NCBI GenBank assembly: GCA_027364735.1
Contig: DAHXOT010000049.1
Location: 1 to 64,000 of the forward strand
Direction of reading: 5' to 3'
Source: Hydrotalea sp.
GTDB taxonomy: Bacteria; Bacteroidota; Bacteroidia; Chitinophagales; Chitinophagaceae
Length of the DNA: 64,000 bases
This document shows, piece by piece, positions 34,771-43,878 of this stretch. The notes under the pieces were generated by a model. It searched no databases, was not told the origin of the DNA, and was given only the letters and a program-made list of their open reading frames with translations. Each line of letters opens with the position of its first letter. Positions within the stretch are counted from its first letter, which is position 1. The translations under genes and the position numbers were made by a program.

Positions 34771-35802
34771 TTACTCAACTTTCTTCATCACAGCTTTCGG
34801 CTTTCGAGCCTTCGGCTTACTTTTCTTTACACTACGATTATTGGATAACGAATTATTAGCTACTTTATTTTGTTTATTGCCAACAACATTTTTTTTACCG
34901 CTGGTAATAATTGCAGGTGCAACACTCTTCCCTACAGATGGTACTCTTGTAGCCGAAGTACTATCTGCATAGGGCAAAGGCTTTGCAATGGCGGTATTCA
35001 ATTTAGCTGCAGAATCAATCCATTGCTTCGATGCCCCTTTTCTTACACCCACTATCTGATTATTAAATTGAAGCTCTAATTTTTCGTATGCATTAATTCC
35101 ATTTTGAAGCCATACTTGCTTATAAAAAGCATATAAGCGAGTAAACTTATTGGCTAAATTATTGGTATCGCCCAATTCAATTATTTGGTTACCAATTGTA
35201 GGAATCATTTCAAATCTTGCTTGTGGTGTAATATTTATTTGTGCTACTTGAGCCATCCAAAAACTATCGGCTAAAATATATTTCCCAAGTTTTACTACAC
35301 CTTGCAACATAGCACTATCCGAGCTTGCCAATGTATCTTTAGTACTTGTAAAGCCTGTAAATACGGGCACTCTTGCAGTTAATCTATCACTTAAAGGCAA
35401 ACGCAAAGCAGTGCTATCAACATAAAAAGAAGTTCCTTCATCGGTAAATACCCGAGCAATAGGCATTCTTTCTTCAATATGCACATGCAATACCTGATTA
35501 TTATCAAAGAACAACTCTGCATTTTTTATCCAAATATTTTTCTTCAAAGCATTTTCAAACGAACGCAAATCAATCATCTGCATAGACTTTCCTTCAATAT
35601 TTCCATTGCTATTCAATAAATACAACACATCATTTTCGTTAATAAACATTTCCTTTTCTCCACCAGTTATTTCAATAGTTATTTCTTTACAACTTTTCTT
35701 TTCCTTTTTTTGTATTGCTGCTCCCATTAAAATAAAAGTTCCAACTGCAATAAGTATCCATGCTGCTTGTACCAATTTATATTTCCAATTAATACTTTTC
35801 AT
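34771..35802 (-). CDS. ftsQ: Cell division protein FtsQ (DivIB-like) with basic C-terminal tail
   Basis: A 343-residue bitopic division protein. Residues 13-29 form the single membrane helix. The periplasmic part has a POTRA-like segment (INENDVLYLLNSNGNIEGK) and the beta domain with WIKNAELFFDNNQVLHVHIEER and the conserved LPVFTGF-type segment (VPVFTGFTSTK). From residue 295 onward there is a Lys/Asn/Ser-rich tail (GKKNVVGNKQNKVANN), ending in a strongly basic stretch. E. coli FtsQ has no such tail. The position between murC and ftsA supports the name. It starts one base after the murC stop. Confidence 0.9.
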   Translation of the reverse strand: MKSINWKYKLVQAAWILIAVGTFILMGAAIQKKEKKSCKEITIEITGGEKEMFINENDVLYLLNSNGNIEGKSMQMIDLRSFENALKKNIWIKNAELFFDNNQVLHVHIEERMPIARVFTDEGTSFYVDSTALRLPLSDRLTARVPVFTGFTSTKDTLASSDSAMLQGVVKLGKYILADSFWMAQVAQINITPQARFEMIPTIGNQIIELGDTNNLANKFTRLYAFYKQVWLQNGINAYEKLELQFNNQIVGVRKGASKQWIDSAAKLNTAIAKPLPYADSTSATRVPSVGKSVAPAIITSGKKNVVGNKQNKVANNSLSNNRSVKKSKPKARKPKAVMKKVE

Positions 35803-35803
35803 A

Positions 35804-37201
35804 TCAATTGTTTTCTAATAATTGTTTTATTGGCAACACCATTGAATCAATATCACCCGCTCCGGCCATTACCAATAATTTTGGTTTGCTTTGCCGAACC
35901 CATAGTAGCATCGCTTCCTTAGTCATCATGCCTTTCTTTTCTAATTTCATTTTTTGCAAAATCAATTCACTTGTTACACCACCAATGGGTAATTCTCTTG
36001 CAGGATAAATAGGTAACAGTATCACTTCATCTGCCATATCTAAACTTTCGGCAAATGCCTTAGCCAAATCTCTTGTTCTGCTGTATAAATGTGGTTGAAA
36101 AATAATTGTTAGTTTTTCGGTTGGAAATAAACTTCGCACCCCCGATATTAACGCTTTTAACTCTTCGGGATGATGAGCATAATCGTCAATCAGAGTATAA
36201 TGTTCATTTTTTACAACATATTCAAATCTTCTTTTTACTCCTTTAAAGTTGGCAATTGCAGCTTTTATTTTTTCATCATCAATTTTCAAGAACTTAGCAA
36301 CCGAAATTGCAGCAATACTATTTTCTATATTATGTAAGCCTCCCATGTGAAGCACTACATTTTTTATTTCCCATGCATGAGTAAACACATCAAACAAATA
36401 AGAACCATTCTCAATTCTAATATTTCTTGCTATAATATTTGCTTTTTCATTGTTAAGGCTGTAGGTAAAATGTTTCGATGCATCTAATTCTCGACTACGC
36501 TTCAATCCTAATTTATTAATTAATACTCCACCGGTTTTTATTTTCTGAGAGAATTGAATAAAAGCATTTTCAACTTCTTCGGCTGTGCCATAAATGTCTA
36601 AATGATCGGCATCCATTGCTGTAATGATAGCAATATCGGGAACTAACTTTAAAAAACTTCTATCATATTCATCTGCTTCAACTACTACTACATTGTTATT
36701 ACTGCTCCAAAAATTAGTTTGATAATTTGCAGATATGCCACCTAAAAATGCATTACATCCATATTCACTATCGCGTAAAATATGTGCTATCATTGTGCTG
36801 ATAGTTGTTTTGCCATGCGTACCTGCTACACATATATTAAAAGAATTTTCGGTTATCCATTGTAAAACATCACTTCGCTTAACTACTGTGAAATTGTGTG
36901 TACGATAATATTGCAATTCGGTATGCGCTGATGGAATTGCGGGCGTATACACTACAAGATCTGCATCTTTTGGTATCGCATTAACATCTTCTTCATAATG
37001 TATATCAATTCCAATATTTTCTAATGACATGGTTAATGGTGTTATAGTTTTATCATACCCACTAACTATGCAGCCTTTATGTTTAAAATAACGAGCCAAA
37101 GCACTCATACCTATGCCACCAATGCCTACGAAATAAACTTTGGCTTTACTGCCTAATAGCAAGTCATTTTCTTTAATAATATTTTTTATTTTTTCGCTCA
37201 T
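35804..37201 (-). CDS. murC: UDP-N-acetylmuramate--L-alanine ligase MurC
   Basis: A 465-residue ATP-dependent ligase that adds L-alanine to UDP-MurNAc, the first amino acid of the peptidoglycan stem. The N-terminal Rossmann motif is VYFVGIGGIGMSALARY (23-39), the ATP loop is VAGTHGKTTIST (near 128), and DDYAHHPEE is the conserved C-terminal segment. The length is normal. It overlaps murG by four bases. Confidence 0.97.
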   Translation of the reverse strand: MSEKIKNIIKENDLLLGSKAKVYFVGIGGIGMSALARYFKHKGCIVSGYDKTITPLTMSLENIGIDIHYEEDVNAIPKDADLVVYTPAIPSAHTELQYYRTHNFTVVKRSDVLQWITENSFNICVAGTHGKTTISTMIAHILRDSEYGCNAFLGGISANYQTNFWSSNNNVVVVEADEYDRSFLKLVPDIAIITAMDADHLDIYGTAEEVENAFIQFSQKIKTGGVLINKLGLKRSRELDASKHFTYSLNNEKANIIARNIRIENGSYLFDVFTHAWEIKNVVLHMGGLHNIENSIAAISVAKFLKIDDEKIKAAIANFKGVKRRFEYVVKNEHYTLIDDYAHHPEELKALISGVRSLFPTEKLTIIFQPHLYSRTRDLAKAFAESLDMADEVILLPIYPARELPIGGVTSELILQKMKLEKKGMMTKEAMLLWVRQSKPKLLVMAGAGDIDSMVLPIKQLLENN

Positions 37202-38304
37202 ATAGTATTTCTATTGGCAATTAGCTCTAAAATTTTTTTTGCTATAACCTCATCGGCATTTTTTATTGCAAAATTTTTAATATTTTCTTCTAATACTTTT
37301 TGTAAAGCTTCATCTCTCGATAAATCAATTACCGTATTAATTAATTTTTCTTTTGCGTCAGCATCTTTAACAATTAAGGCCGCTTGATTATTTACCAAAT
37401 GCATTGCATTAATTGTTTGATGATCTTCTGCAGCAAAAGGAAAAGGCACAAAAACTGTAGGTTTTGCTACCACACACAATTCTGTAACACTCATAGCACC
37501 TGCTCTAGAAATAACAACATCAGCAGCTGCATAAACCATTTCCATTTCTTTAATAAATTCATTTACCCAAATATTGGTTTTACCTTTTGCAACCTCTTTA
37601 TACTTTTCTGCATTCACTTTTCCGGTTTGCCATATTAATTGCAAATCATTTTCTTCAAACAGATTAATAGATGCTACAATTGCCTCATTAATACTTTTAG
37701 CACCTAAGCTTCCGCCAATTGCTACCACAGTTTTTTTATCTTGGCATAAGCCAAAAAAGTTGATTGCTTCCTCTTTAGAAACTGTTGATTGAACAATATT
37801 TTTTCTAACAGGATTTCCGGTAATACAAATTTTTTCTGCAGGAAAAAAAGTTTCCATTCCATCGTTGGCTACAAATATTTTAGTAGCATTTTTTCCTAAG
37901 AGAATATTCGACTTTCCTGCAAATGAATTGCTTTCGTGAATAAATGTTGGAATATGTTTTGCTTGAGCATATTTCAACACAGGAAAAGTGGAATACCCGC
38001 CAACACCAATTACGGCATTGGGCTTAAACGATTGAATTATTTTTTTTACCTGAAAAAAACTTTTAATAAGCATAAAGGGCAATCCAATATTTCGTATCAA
38101 AGAACTTCTATTAAAACCTACTATATTAATACCTTCAATTTTATACCCTGCTTGAGGTACTTTTTCCATTTCCATTTTTCCTTTAGCCCCTACAAATAAT
38201 ATTTGTGCTTGAGGTTGCAACTTTTTTATTGCATTTGCAATAGCAATGGCCGGAAAAATATGTCCGCCAGTACCTCCTCCAGCTATAATTATTCTTTCAC
38301 TCAT
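37198..38304 (-). CDS. murG: UDP-GlcNAc transferase MurG
   Basis: A 368-residue peripheral membrane glycosyltransferase (GT28) that converts lipid I to lipid II. The N-terminal glycine-rich motif is GGGTGGHIFPAIAIA (residues 8-22), and VGVGGYSTFP and the C-terminal SRAGAMSVTELCVVAKP donor site are clear. It overlaps murC by four bases at its 3' end. Upstream, 44 bases separate it from ftsW, and that space is mostly the second 27-base repeat copy. Confidence 0.97.
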   Translation of the reverse strand: MSERIIIAGGGTGGHIFPAIAIANAIKKLQPQAQILFVGAKGKMEMEKVPQAGYKIEGINIVGFNRSSLIRNIGLPFMLIKSFFQVKKIIQSFKPNAVIGVGGYSTFPVLKYAQAKHIPTFIHESNSFAGKSNILLGKNATKIFVANDGMETFFPAEKICITGNPVRKNIVQSTVSKEEAINFFGLCQDKKTVVAIGGSLGAKSINEAIVASINLFEENDLQLIWQTGKVNAEKYKEVAKGKTNIWVNEFIKEMEMVYAAADVVISRAGAMSVTELCVVAKPTVFVPFPFAAEDHQTINAMHLVNNQAALIVKDADAKEKLINTVIDLSRDEALQKVLEENIKNFAIKNADEVIAKKILELIANRNTI

Positions 38305-38323
38305 TGCTCATTTATATTATACC

Positions 38324-38350
38324 GTACAAGCGTGCGACGCAACAAAAGTT
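38324..38350 (+). repeat. Dispersed GTGCGACGCAAC element between ftsW and murG
   Basis: It reads GTACAAG, one base, GTGCGACGCAAC, four bases (AAAA), and GTT, the same 27-base layout as the copies at 734 and 60424. The last two bases fall in the ftsW stop codon (minus strand), so the element sits exactly at the end of ftsW in the murG leader. Confidence 0.7.
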
Positions 38351-39668
38351 ACAATGCAGCACTGGTGTTGGGTACATTATTGTTTACTACAGCATTATTA
38401 GTTACACCTACTGTTTGAAAATTTGTACCTTCTAACTGCTCTACATTTCTTGCAACACTTAAAATAATTCCAATTGATGCACAGGTAAATAAAAAAGAAC
38501 TTCCGCCCATACTCACTAATGGCAACGTAACACCTGTAACTGGAACTATATTTACATTAACTGCCATATTTGCCATAGCCTGTATAGCTAATGTAAAGCT
38601 TAAGGCCAATGCCAAAAATGCACCAAACGCATAAGGGCACTTTCGAAATATTCTGATTCCTCGAAATAAAAACAATAAATAAATAATTATAATAAAAATT
38701 CCACCTAACAATCCATATTCTTCGATAATAATAGAATAGATAAAATCGTTATATGCTTGTGGAAGATAATTTCTTTGGCGACTATTACCCGGCCCCAAAC
38801 CCATTACTACACCACCATTTGCTATAGCTATTTTAGCTTGCTGCACCTGATATGGCACTTCTATATCTTTTGCATACATAAAATCTTGTACACGTTTAAC
38901 CCAAGTTCCAAATCGGCCAAATGAATTTACTTTTTCTGAAATTTTTTCGGAATGTATTGTTTCATTTTGTTTTCTATCATAAGTAATTACTGCTACTGAA
39001 ACTATTAATGCAATTGGAATACATGCCACTAATACTACCAATAAAATATGCTTCATACTTACCCTTCCTATAAACATTAATAATAAAGAGGTAGCACCGG
39101 TTAATAATGCATTAGATAAGTTTGCGGGCATAATTAAAACACAAATAATAAATACAGGTATAATTACAGGTAAAAATCCCTTTTTAAAATCTTTAATCAC
39201 TTCTTGCTTTTTACTCATAATACGAGAGATATACATAAACAAAGCAAGTTTGGCAAAATCGCTCGTTTGAAAAGTCATATTTATAATAGGCAGTTTAATC
39301 CATCTGCTACCTTCATTAATTTTTGCACCAAAGAATAATGTATAAATTAATAAAGGAATAGATACCAAAAATAATATGGTTGCCACTCTGGAATAAATAG
39401 TATAATTAACCCTATGCATAAAGTAGATAATAAGCATACCAGTTAGCATAAATGCTAATTGCTTAAATAAATACACTTCATTATTTCCTTTATTCATTTT
39501 ATATGCCAACGAACCCGTAGCACTATATACTACCAATACAGAAATGATTGCCAATAATATTACAATACCCCATATATATCTATCGCCTTTGGTTCGCTGT
39601 AAAAGATTAGCTTTTACATTGCCAACGGTTGGTATTTCGCTGAATAATTTATCGGCAGTATTGTTCAT
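38349..39668 (-). CDS. ftsW: Lipid II polymerase FtsW
   Basis: A 439-residue member of the SEDS family, the peptidoglycan glycosyltransferase of the divisome, acting with FtsI. About ten membrane helices are visible. Conserved parts include FAKLALFMYISR, the GGVVMGLGPGNSRQRNYLPQ loop near residue 290 with SIIIEEYGLLGG after it, and VPVTGVTLPLVSMGGSS near the end. The position between murD and murG confirms FtsW over RodA. The N- and C-terminal tails (Asn-rich at the end) are longer than usual. Confidence 0.96.
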   Translation of the reverse strand: MNNTADKLFSEIPTVGNVKANLLQRTKGDRYIWGIVILLAIISVLVVYSATGSLAYKMNKGNNEVYLFKQLAFMLTGMLIIYFMHRVNYTIYSRVATILFLVSIPLLIYTLFFGAKINEGSRWIKLPIINMTFQTSDFAKLALFMYISRIMSKKQEVIKDFKKGFLPVIIPVFIICVLIMPANLSNALLTGATSLLLMFIGRVSMKHILLVVLVACIPIALIVSVAVITYDRKQNETIHSEKISEKVNSFGRFGTWVKRVQDFMYAKDIEVPYQVQQAKIAIANGGVVMGLGPGNSRQRNYLPQAYNDFIYSIIIEEYGLLGGIFIIIIYLLFLFRGIRIFRKCPYAFGAFLALALSFTLAIQAMANMAVNVNIVPVTGVTLPLVSMGGSSFLFTCASIGIILSVARNVEQLEGTNFQTVGVTNNAVVNNNVPNTSAAL

Positions 39669-39692
39669 GAAACTAATTGAGGTAGCTAATAA

Positions 39693-41033
39693 TTATAATT
39701 CTTTTACAGCTTCTTTAAATTGATTGCCTCTATCTTCATAATTTTTAAATAAATCAAAGCTTGCACAAGCGGGGCTCAATAAAACCACATCGCCTTTTAC
39801 TGCCATTTTAAAACTTGCATTTACTGCCTGTTTAGCACTTTGTGCTTCAACAATGGCGGGTACAATATCTTTAAATGCGGCAATTATTTTTTTATTATCA
39901 ACCCCCATACACACAATTGCTTTTACTTTTTCTTTTACTAAATCGGTAAGTAAAGTGTAATCGTTACCCTTATCTGTTCCACCCAAGATTAATACTGTTG
40001 GCTTAATCATACTTTCTAAAGCAAACCAAGTACTATTTACATTAGTTGCCTTACTGTCGTTAATAAATTCAACACCCCTTACAGTGGCAACAAATTCCAT
40101 TCGGTGTTCAAGGCTTTGAAAGTCTTTTACTGCTTCGCGAATCTTTTCTTTTCTAATGCCAACTGTTGTGGCTGCAATGCAGGCTGCCATTGTGTTGTAA
40201 TTGTTGTGTTTTCCTTTTAAGGCAAAATCGTAAATACTCATGCTTACTCTTTCTTCTTGTATGCGTAACATCATCTGATCACCTTTGATGTATCCGCCTT
40301 TTTTTACTTCATGTTTCATAGAGAATGGTAATGGGTTAGTATGGATGGTTAGTAATGCTAAATGCCGAGAGATTACTTCATCATCATCGCAATAAATAAA
40401 GTAATCTTCTATTGTTTGATTTTCTATTATTTTAAATTTGCTTTTAATATAGTTTTCGAACTGATTATTATATCTATCTAAATGATCTTCTGTTATGTTT
40501 AGCAACAAAGCAATATCTGGTTTAAATGTTTTTATATCATCTAATTGAAAAGAACTAATTTCTGCCACATACCATTCTTTCGGGTTCTCTGCAATTTGTT
40601 TGGCAAATGAGTAGCCAATATTTCCAACTAATGCACAACTCATTCCTGCTTTATTTAAAATATGCCAGATCATTGAAGTGGTTGTACTTTTTCCATTACT
40701 GCCGGTAATAGCAATTATTTTACTATTGCCTTTAAACCTATATGCCAGCTCAATTTCAGAGATTATCGGAATTTTTTTTTCACGAATCTTTTTCACCATT
40801 TCATTTTTCTCCGGTATACCAGGACTTTTCATTACTTCATTTCCAGATAAAATTTTTTCTTCGGTATGGCTTCCTTCTTCAAAATCAATTCCGTAATCAA
40901 TTAATTCTTTTTTATATTTTTCTTTTATTAAACCACTATCGCTTACAAAAACATCATATCCATTTTGTTTTCCTAATAAAGCAGCACCTACACCACTTTC
41001 TCCGCCACCTAATATGATTAGTTTATGTTTCAT
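39693..41033 (-). CDS. murD: UDP-N-acetylmuramoylalanine--D-glutamate ligase MurD
   Basis: A 446-residue Mur ligase that adds D-glutamate to UDP-MurNAc-L-Ala. The N-terminal motif is LIILGGGESGVGAALLGK, the ATP loop is ITGSNGKSTTTSMIW (near 111), and later VEFINDSKATNVNST and LSPACASFDLFKNYEDRG are diagnostic of MurD. ATG 41033 is chosen over an in-frame TTG four codons upstream because it fits the start of the first beta strand. It is followed by ftsW after 24 bases. Confidence 0.97.
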   Translation of the reverse strand: MKHKLIILGGGESGVGAALLGKQNGYDVFVSDSGLIKEKYKKELIDYGIDFEEGSHTEEKILSGNEVMKSPGIPEKNEMVKKIREKKIPIISEIELAYRFKGNSKIIAITGSNGKSTTTSMIWHILNKAGMSCALVGNIGYSFAKQIAENPKEWYVAEISSFQLDDIKTFKPDIALLLNITEDHLDRYNNQFENYIKSKFKIIENQTIEDYFIYCDDDEVISRHLALLTIHTNPLPFSMKHEVKKGGYIKGDQMMLRIQEERVSMSIYDFALKGKHNNYNTMAACIAATTVGIRKEKIREAVKDFQSLEHRMEFVATVRGVEFINDSKATNVNSTWFALESMIKPTVLILGGTDKGNDYTLLTDLVKEKVKAIVCMGVDNKKIIAAFKDIVPAIVEAQSAKQAVNASFKMAVKGDVVLLSPACASFDLFKNYEDRGNQFKEAVKEL

Positions 41034-41092
41034 TTTTGTTATCAACTTTTTAATTCACATCAACATAGTTTTATTGTACACCTCAAATTGTA

Positions 41093-42406
41093 TTATCGTA
41101 TCTTCAACGTCATAATACTTGCTATCATTAACAATAGTGTAATTACCCAAAAGCGTAATACAATTTTATTTTCATGAAAACCTTTCTTTTGATAATGATG
41201 ATGTAATGGACTCATTAAAAAAACTCTTCTTCCTTCACCAAACTTTTTCTTAGTGTATTTAAAATAACTTACCTGAATAATTACACTTAAATTTTCGACC
41301 AAGAACACGCCGCAAAAAATTGGAATTAACCATTCTTTTCTTACAATAATGGCAAGAGATGCAATAATACCACCTAAAGCAAGGCTTCCGGTATCGCCCA
41401 TAAAAACCTGTGCAGGAAAAGCATTGTACCATAAAAAACCAATACATGCTCCAACAAAAGCTCCAACAAAAATGGAGAGTTCGCCCAGGTTAGGGATATA
41501 CATTATATTAAGATATTCGGCAAACTTGTAATTACCGCTTACATAAACAAATATGCCCAACCCACCACCAATAATTGCACTAACGCCTGCTGCTAATCCA
41601 TCTAAGCCATCGGTTAAATTGGCTCCATTACTAACAGCAGTAATAATTAATGTAACAATAACAATATAAATTAACCAAGTATATTTATCTGCACCTGTTC
41701 CTATCCAACTAATTAATTTACTATAATTAAATTCATGATTTTTTACAAATGGAATAGTAGTAATAGGTGTTTTAACTTTTACAAACTTTTTTTCGGCACC
41801 ATCTACATTACGTGTGGTTACATTTTCATTCTTTACAATTCTTTCTCCTGCATGTAAAGAATATTTCACTTCGTTAGTTATAATTTCTCTTTCTACTGTA
41901 ACTGCATCGCTGAAGTAAAGTGTAATACCAATAATTAATCCTAATCCAATTTGACCAATAATTTTTGAAATACCTGCTAAGCCATCGCTATCTTTTTTCT
42001 TATATGCTTCGCCCTTTTGTTGTGCAGCTTTGCGAGCTTTTATCTTAAAATAATCGTCTAAGAAACCAATAATACCTAACCAAACTGTACATAAAATCAT
42101 TAATCGGATATATACTTTATGTAAATTGGCAAATAACAATGTTGGAATTAAAATGCTTAAAAGAATGATAACCCCTCCCATAGTAGGTGTACCTTTCTTT
42201 TGCAACTGACCTTCTAAACCAAGGTCTCTAACGCTTTCGCCTATTTGTTTTTTTCTTAAAAATAAAATAATACGCTTGCCATAAACAGTTGCAATAACAA
42301 GCGACAATAATATTGCCATTGCAATTCGGAAGGTGAGGTATTGAAACAATCCTGCACCGGGAAAATTATATTGTTCTTGCAACCATGTAAAAAAATAGTA
42401 CAGCAT
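41093..42406 (-). CDS. mraY: Phospho-MurNAc-pentapeptide transferase MraY
   Basis: A 437-residue integral membrane enzyme that attaches phospho-MurNAc-pentapeptide to undecaprenyl phosphate, making lipid I. Diagnostic segments are [14 protein letters not shown], the nucleotide-binding [15 protein letters not shown] near 260, [12 protein letters not shown] near 337, and [13 protein letters not shown] near the C-terminus. It is about 75 residues longer than the E. coli enzyme. The extra length is mainly an insertion at roughly 165-235 ([18 protein letters not shown] and following) between membrane helices, a feature I believe is common in Bacteroidota. It follows murE by four bases, where murF would normally be. 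Confidence 0.96.
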   Translation of the reverse strand: MLYYFFTWLQEQYNFPGAGLFQYLTFRIAMAILLSLVIATVYGKRIILFLRKKQIGESVRDLGLEGQLQKKGTPTMGGVIILLSILIPTLLFANLHKVYIRLMILCTVWLGIIGFLDDYFKIKARKAAQQKGEAYKKKDSDGLAGISKIIGQIGLGLIIGITLYFSDAVTVEREIITNEVKYSLHAGERIVKNENVTTRNVDGAEKKFVKVKTPITTIPFVKNHEFNYSKLISWIGTGADKYTWLIYIVIVTLIITAVSNGANLTDGLDGLAAGVSAIIGGGLGIFVYVSGNYKFAEYLNIMYIPNLGELSIFVGAFVGACIGFLWYNAFPAQVFMGDTGSLALGGIIASLAIIVRKEWLIPIFCGVFLVENLSVIIQVSYFKYTKKKFGEGRRVFLMSPLHHHYQKKGFHENKIVLRFWVITLLLMIASIMTLKIR

Positions 42407-42410
42407 ATTT

Positions 42411-43874
42411 TTATTTACTTAATAGTTGAAACATTTCCAATAACACTTGCTTATCATCAAAAGGATATTTTACACCTTTTATATCTTGATACTTTTCATG
42501 CCCCTTACCTGCAATCAAAATAATATCTTGTGGATTAGCCAAACTCACTGCTGTTTTAATAGCCTCTCTTCTATCAACAATTGATATATATTTCCTTTTA
42601 GAAGCACTGTTTAACGTTGCTTCCATATCGCTAATAATTTCTTCAGGATTTTCTGTTCTGGGATTATCGCTGGTAAAAATGGCTTTATCACTTAAGTCGC
42701 AAGCAATTTGTGCCATAATAGGACGTTTAGTTTTATCTCTATCACCACCACAACCCACCACCGTTATAACTTGTTCGTGTCCTGTTTTTAATTTTTTTAT
42801 GGTGTTTAAAACATTCTCTAACGCATCGGGTGTATGTGCATAATCTACAATTCCAATAATTATATTTTTACTAATAGTATAATCAAACCTTCCTTCAGCA
42901 CCAGAAAGTATACTTAATATTCTTAAAACATCCTCCTTATCTTCTCCTAAACAAACTGCTGCACCATAAACAGCCAATAAATTATATGCATTAAACTCGC
43001 CAATTAATCTAAAATGAACTTCTTTATCATTTACCAACATTTGCAAACCTGTAAGTGCGTTGTACAAAATTTTACCCTTAAAATCGGCAACTGCTTTTAA
43101 ACTATACCAATACTTTTTAGCGAGTGTATTTTGTAACATTATTTCACCGCGTTTATCATCTTTATTAGAAATGGCAAATGCTGTAGAACTTAATGCATCG
43201 AAAAAACTTTTCTTTACCTTAATATACTCATCGAAAGTTTTATGATAATCTAGATGATCGTGTGTTATATTACTGAACAATGCTCCGGCAAACTGTAATC
43301 CGGTAATACGATGTTGATGAATTGCATGACTACTACACTCCATAAAAACGTGAGAGCAATTTGCTTCAACCATTTTATTTAATAGTGCATTTAAACTGAT
43401 AGCATCGGGGGTTGTATGAGTAGAGGGAATAATTGCATTACCAATTTGATTTTGCACGGTACTAATTAATCCGCAATTATATCCTAACTCAGAAAATAAT
43501 TTAAAAAGAACAGTGGCAATGGTTGTTTTACCATTTGTACCTGTTACGCCAATTAATTTTAGTTTTGAAGAAGGTTGATCGAAAAAATTGCAAGCTATAT
43601 ATGCAATAGCTTCATTTGCATCGGGCACTTGCAGGTAGCAAATGTTTTCTTTAATTTCAAAAGGTAAAGCCTCACATACAATTGCAATTGCACCTTGCTC
43701 GATTGCTTTACCAATAAATTGATGGCCATCTGCCTGTGTTCCTTTAATAGCAACAAATACAGAGTTAGTGCTTACTCTTCTCGAATCAATCTGTACATCT
43801 TTTACTTCAATTGCTGTAGATCCTACAACTTGTATTAAACGTACGCGATATAATATGTTTTGTAGTTGTTTCAA
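42411..43874 (-). CDS. murE: UDP-MurNAc-tripeptide synthetase MurE (meso-diaminopimelate type)
   Basis: A 487-residue Mur ligase that adds the third amino acid of the peptidoglycan stem. The ATP loop is [15 protein letters not shown] near residue 108; the [13 protein letters not shown] and [12 protein letters not shown] segments also fit MurE. The substrate-selecting motif reads [10 protein letters not shown] near 405; DNPR is the form in enzymes that use meso-diaminopimelate, so this organism most likely has A1-gamma type peptidoglycan. It is four bases downstream of ftsI. Confidence 0.97.
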   Translation of the reverse strand: MKQLQNILYRVRLIQVVGSTAIEVKDVQIDSRRVSTNSVFVAIKGTQADGHQFIGKAIEQGAIAIVCEALPFEIKENICYLQVPDANEAIAYIACNFFDQPSSKLKLIGVTGTNGKTTIATVLFKLFSELGYNCGLISTVQNQIGNAIIPSTHTTPDAISLNALLNKMVEANCSHVFMECSSHAIHQHRITGLQFAGALFSNITHDHLDYHKTFDEYIKVKKSFFDALSSTAFAISNKDDKRGEIMLQNTLAKKYWYSLKAVADFKGKILYNALTGLQMLVNDKEVHFRLIGEFNAYNLLAVYGAAVCLGEDKEDVLRILSILSGAEGRFDYTISKNIIIGIVDYAHTPDALENVLNTIKKLKTGHEQVITVVGCGGDRDKTKRPIMAQIACDLSDKAIFTSDNPRTENPEEIISDMEATLNSASKRKYISIVDRREAIKTAVSLANPQDIILIAGKGHEKYQDIKGVKYPFDDKQVLLEMFQLLSK

Positions 43875-43878
43875 AATA

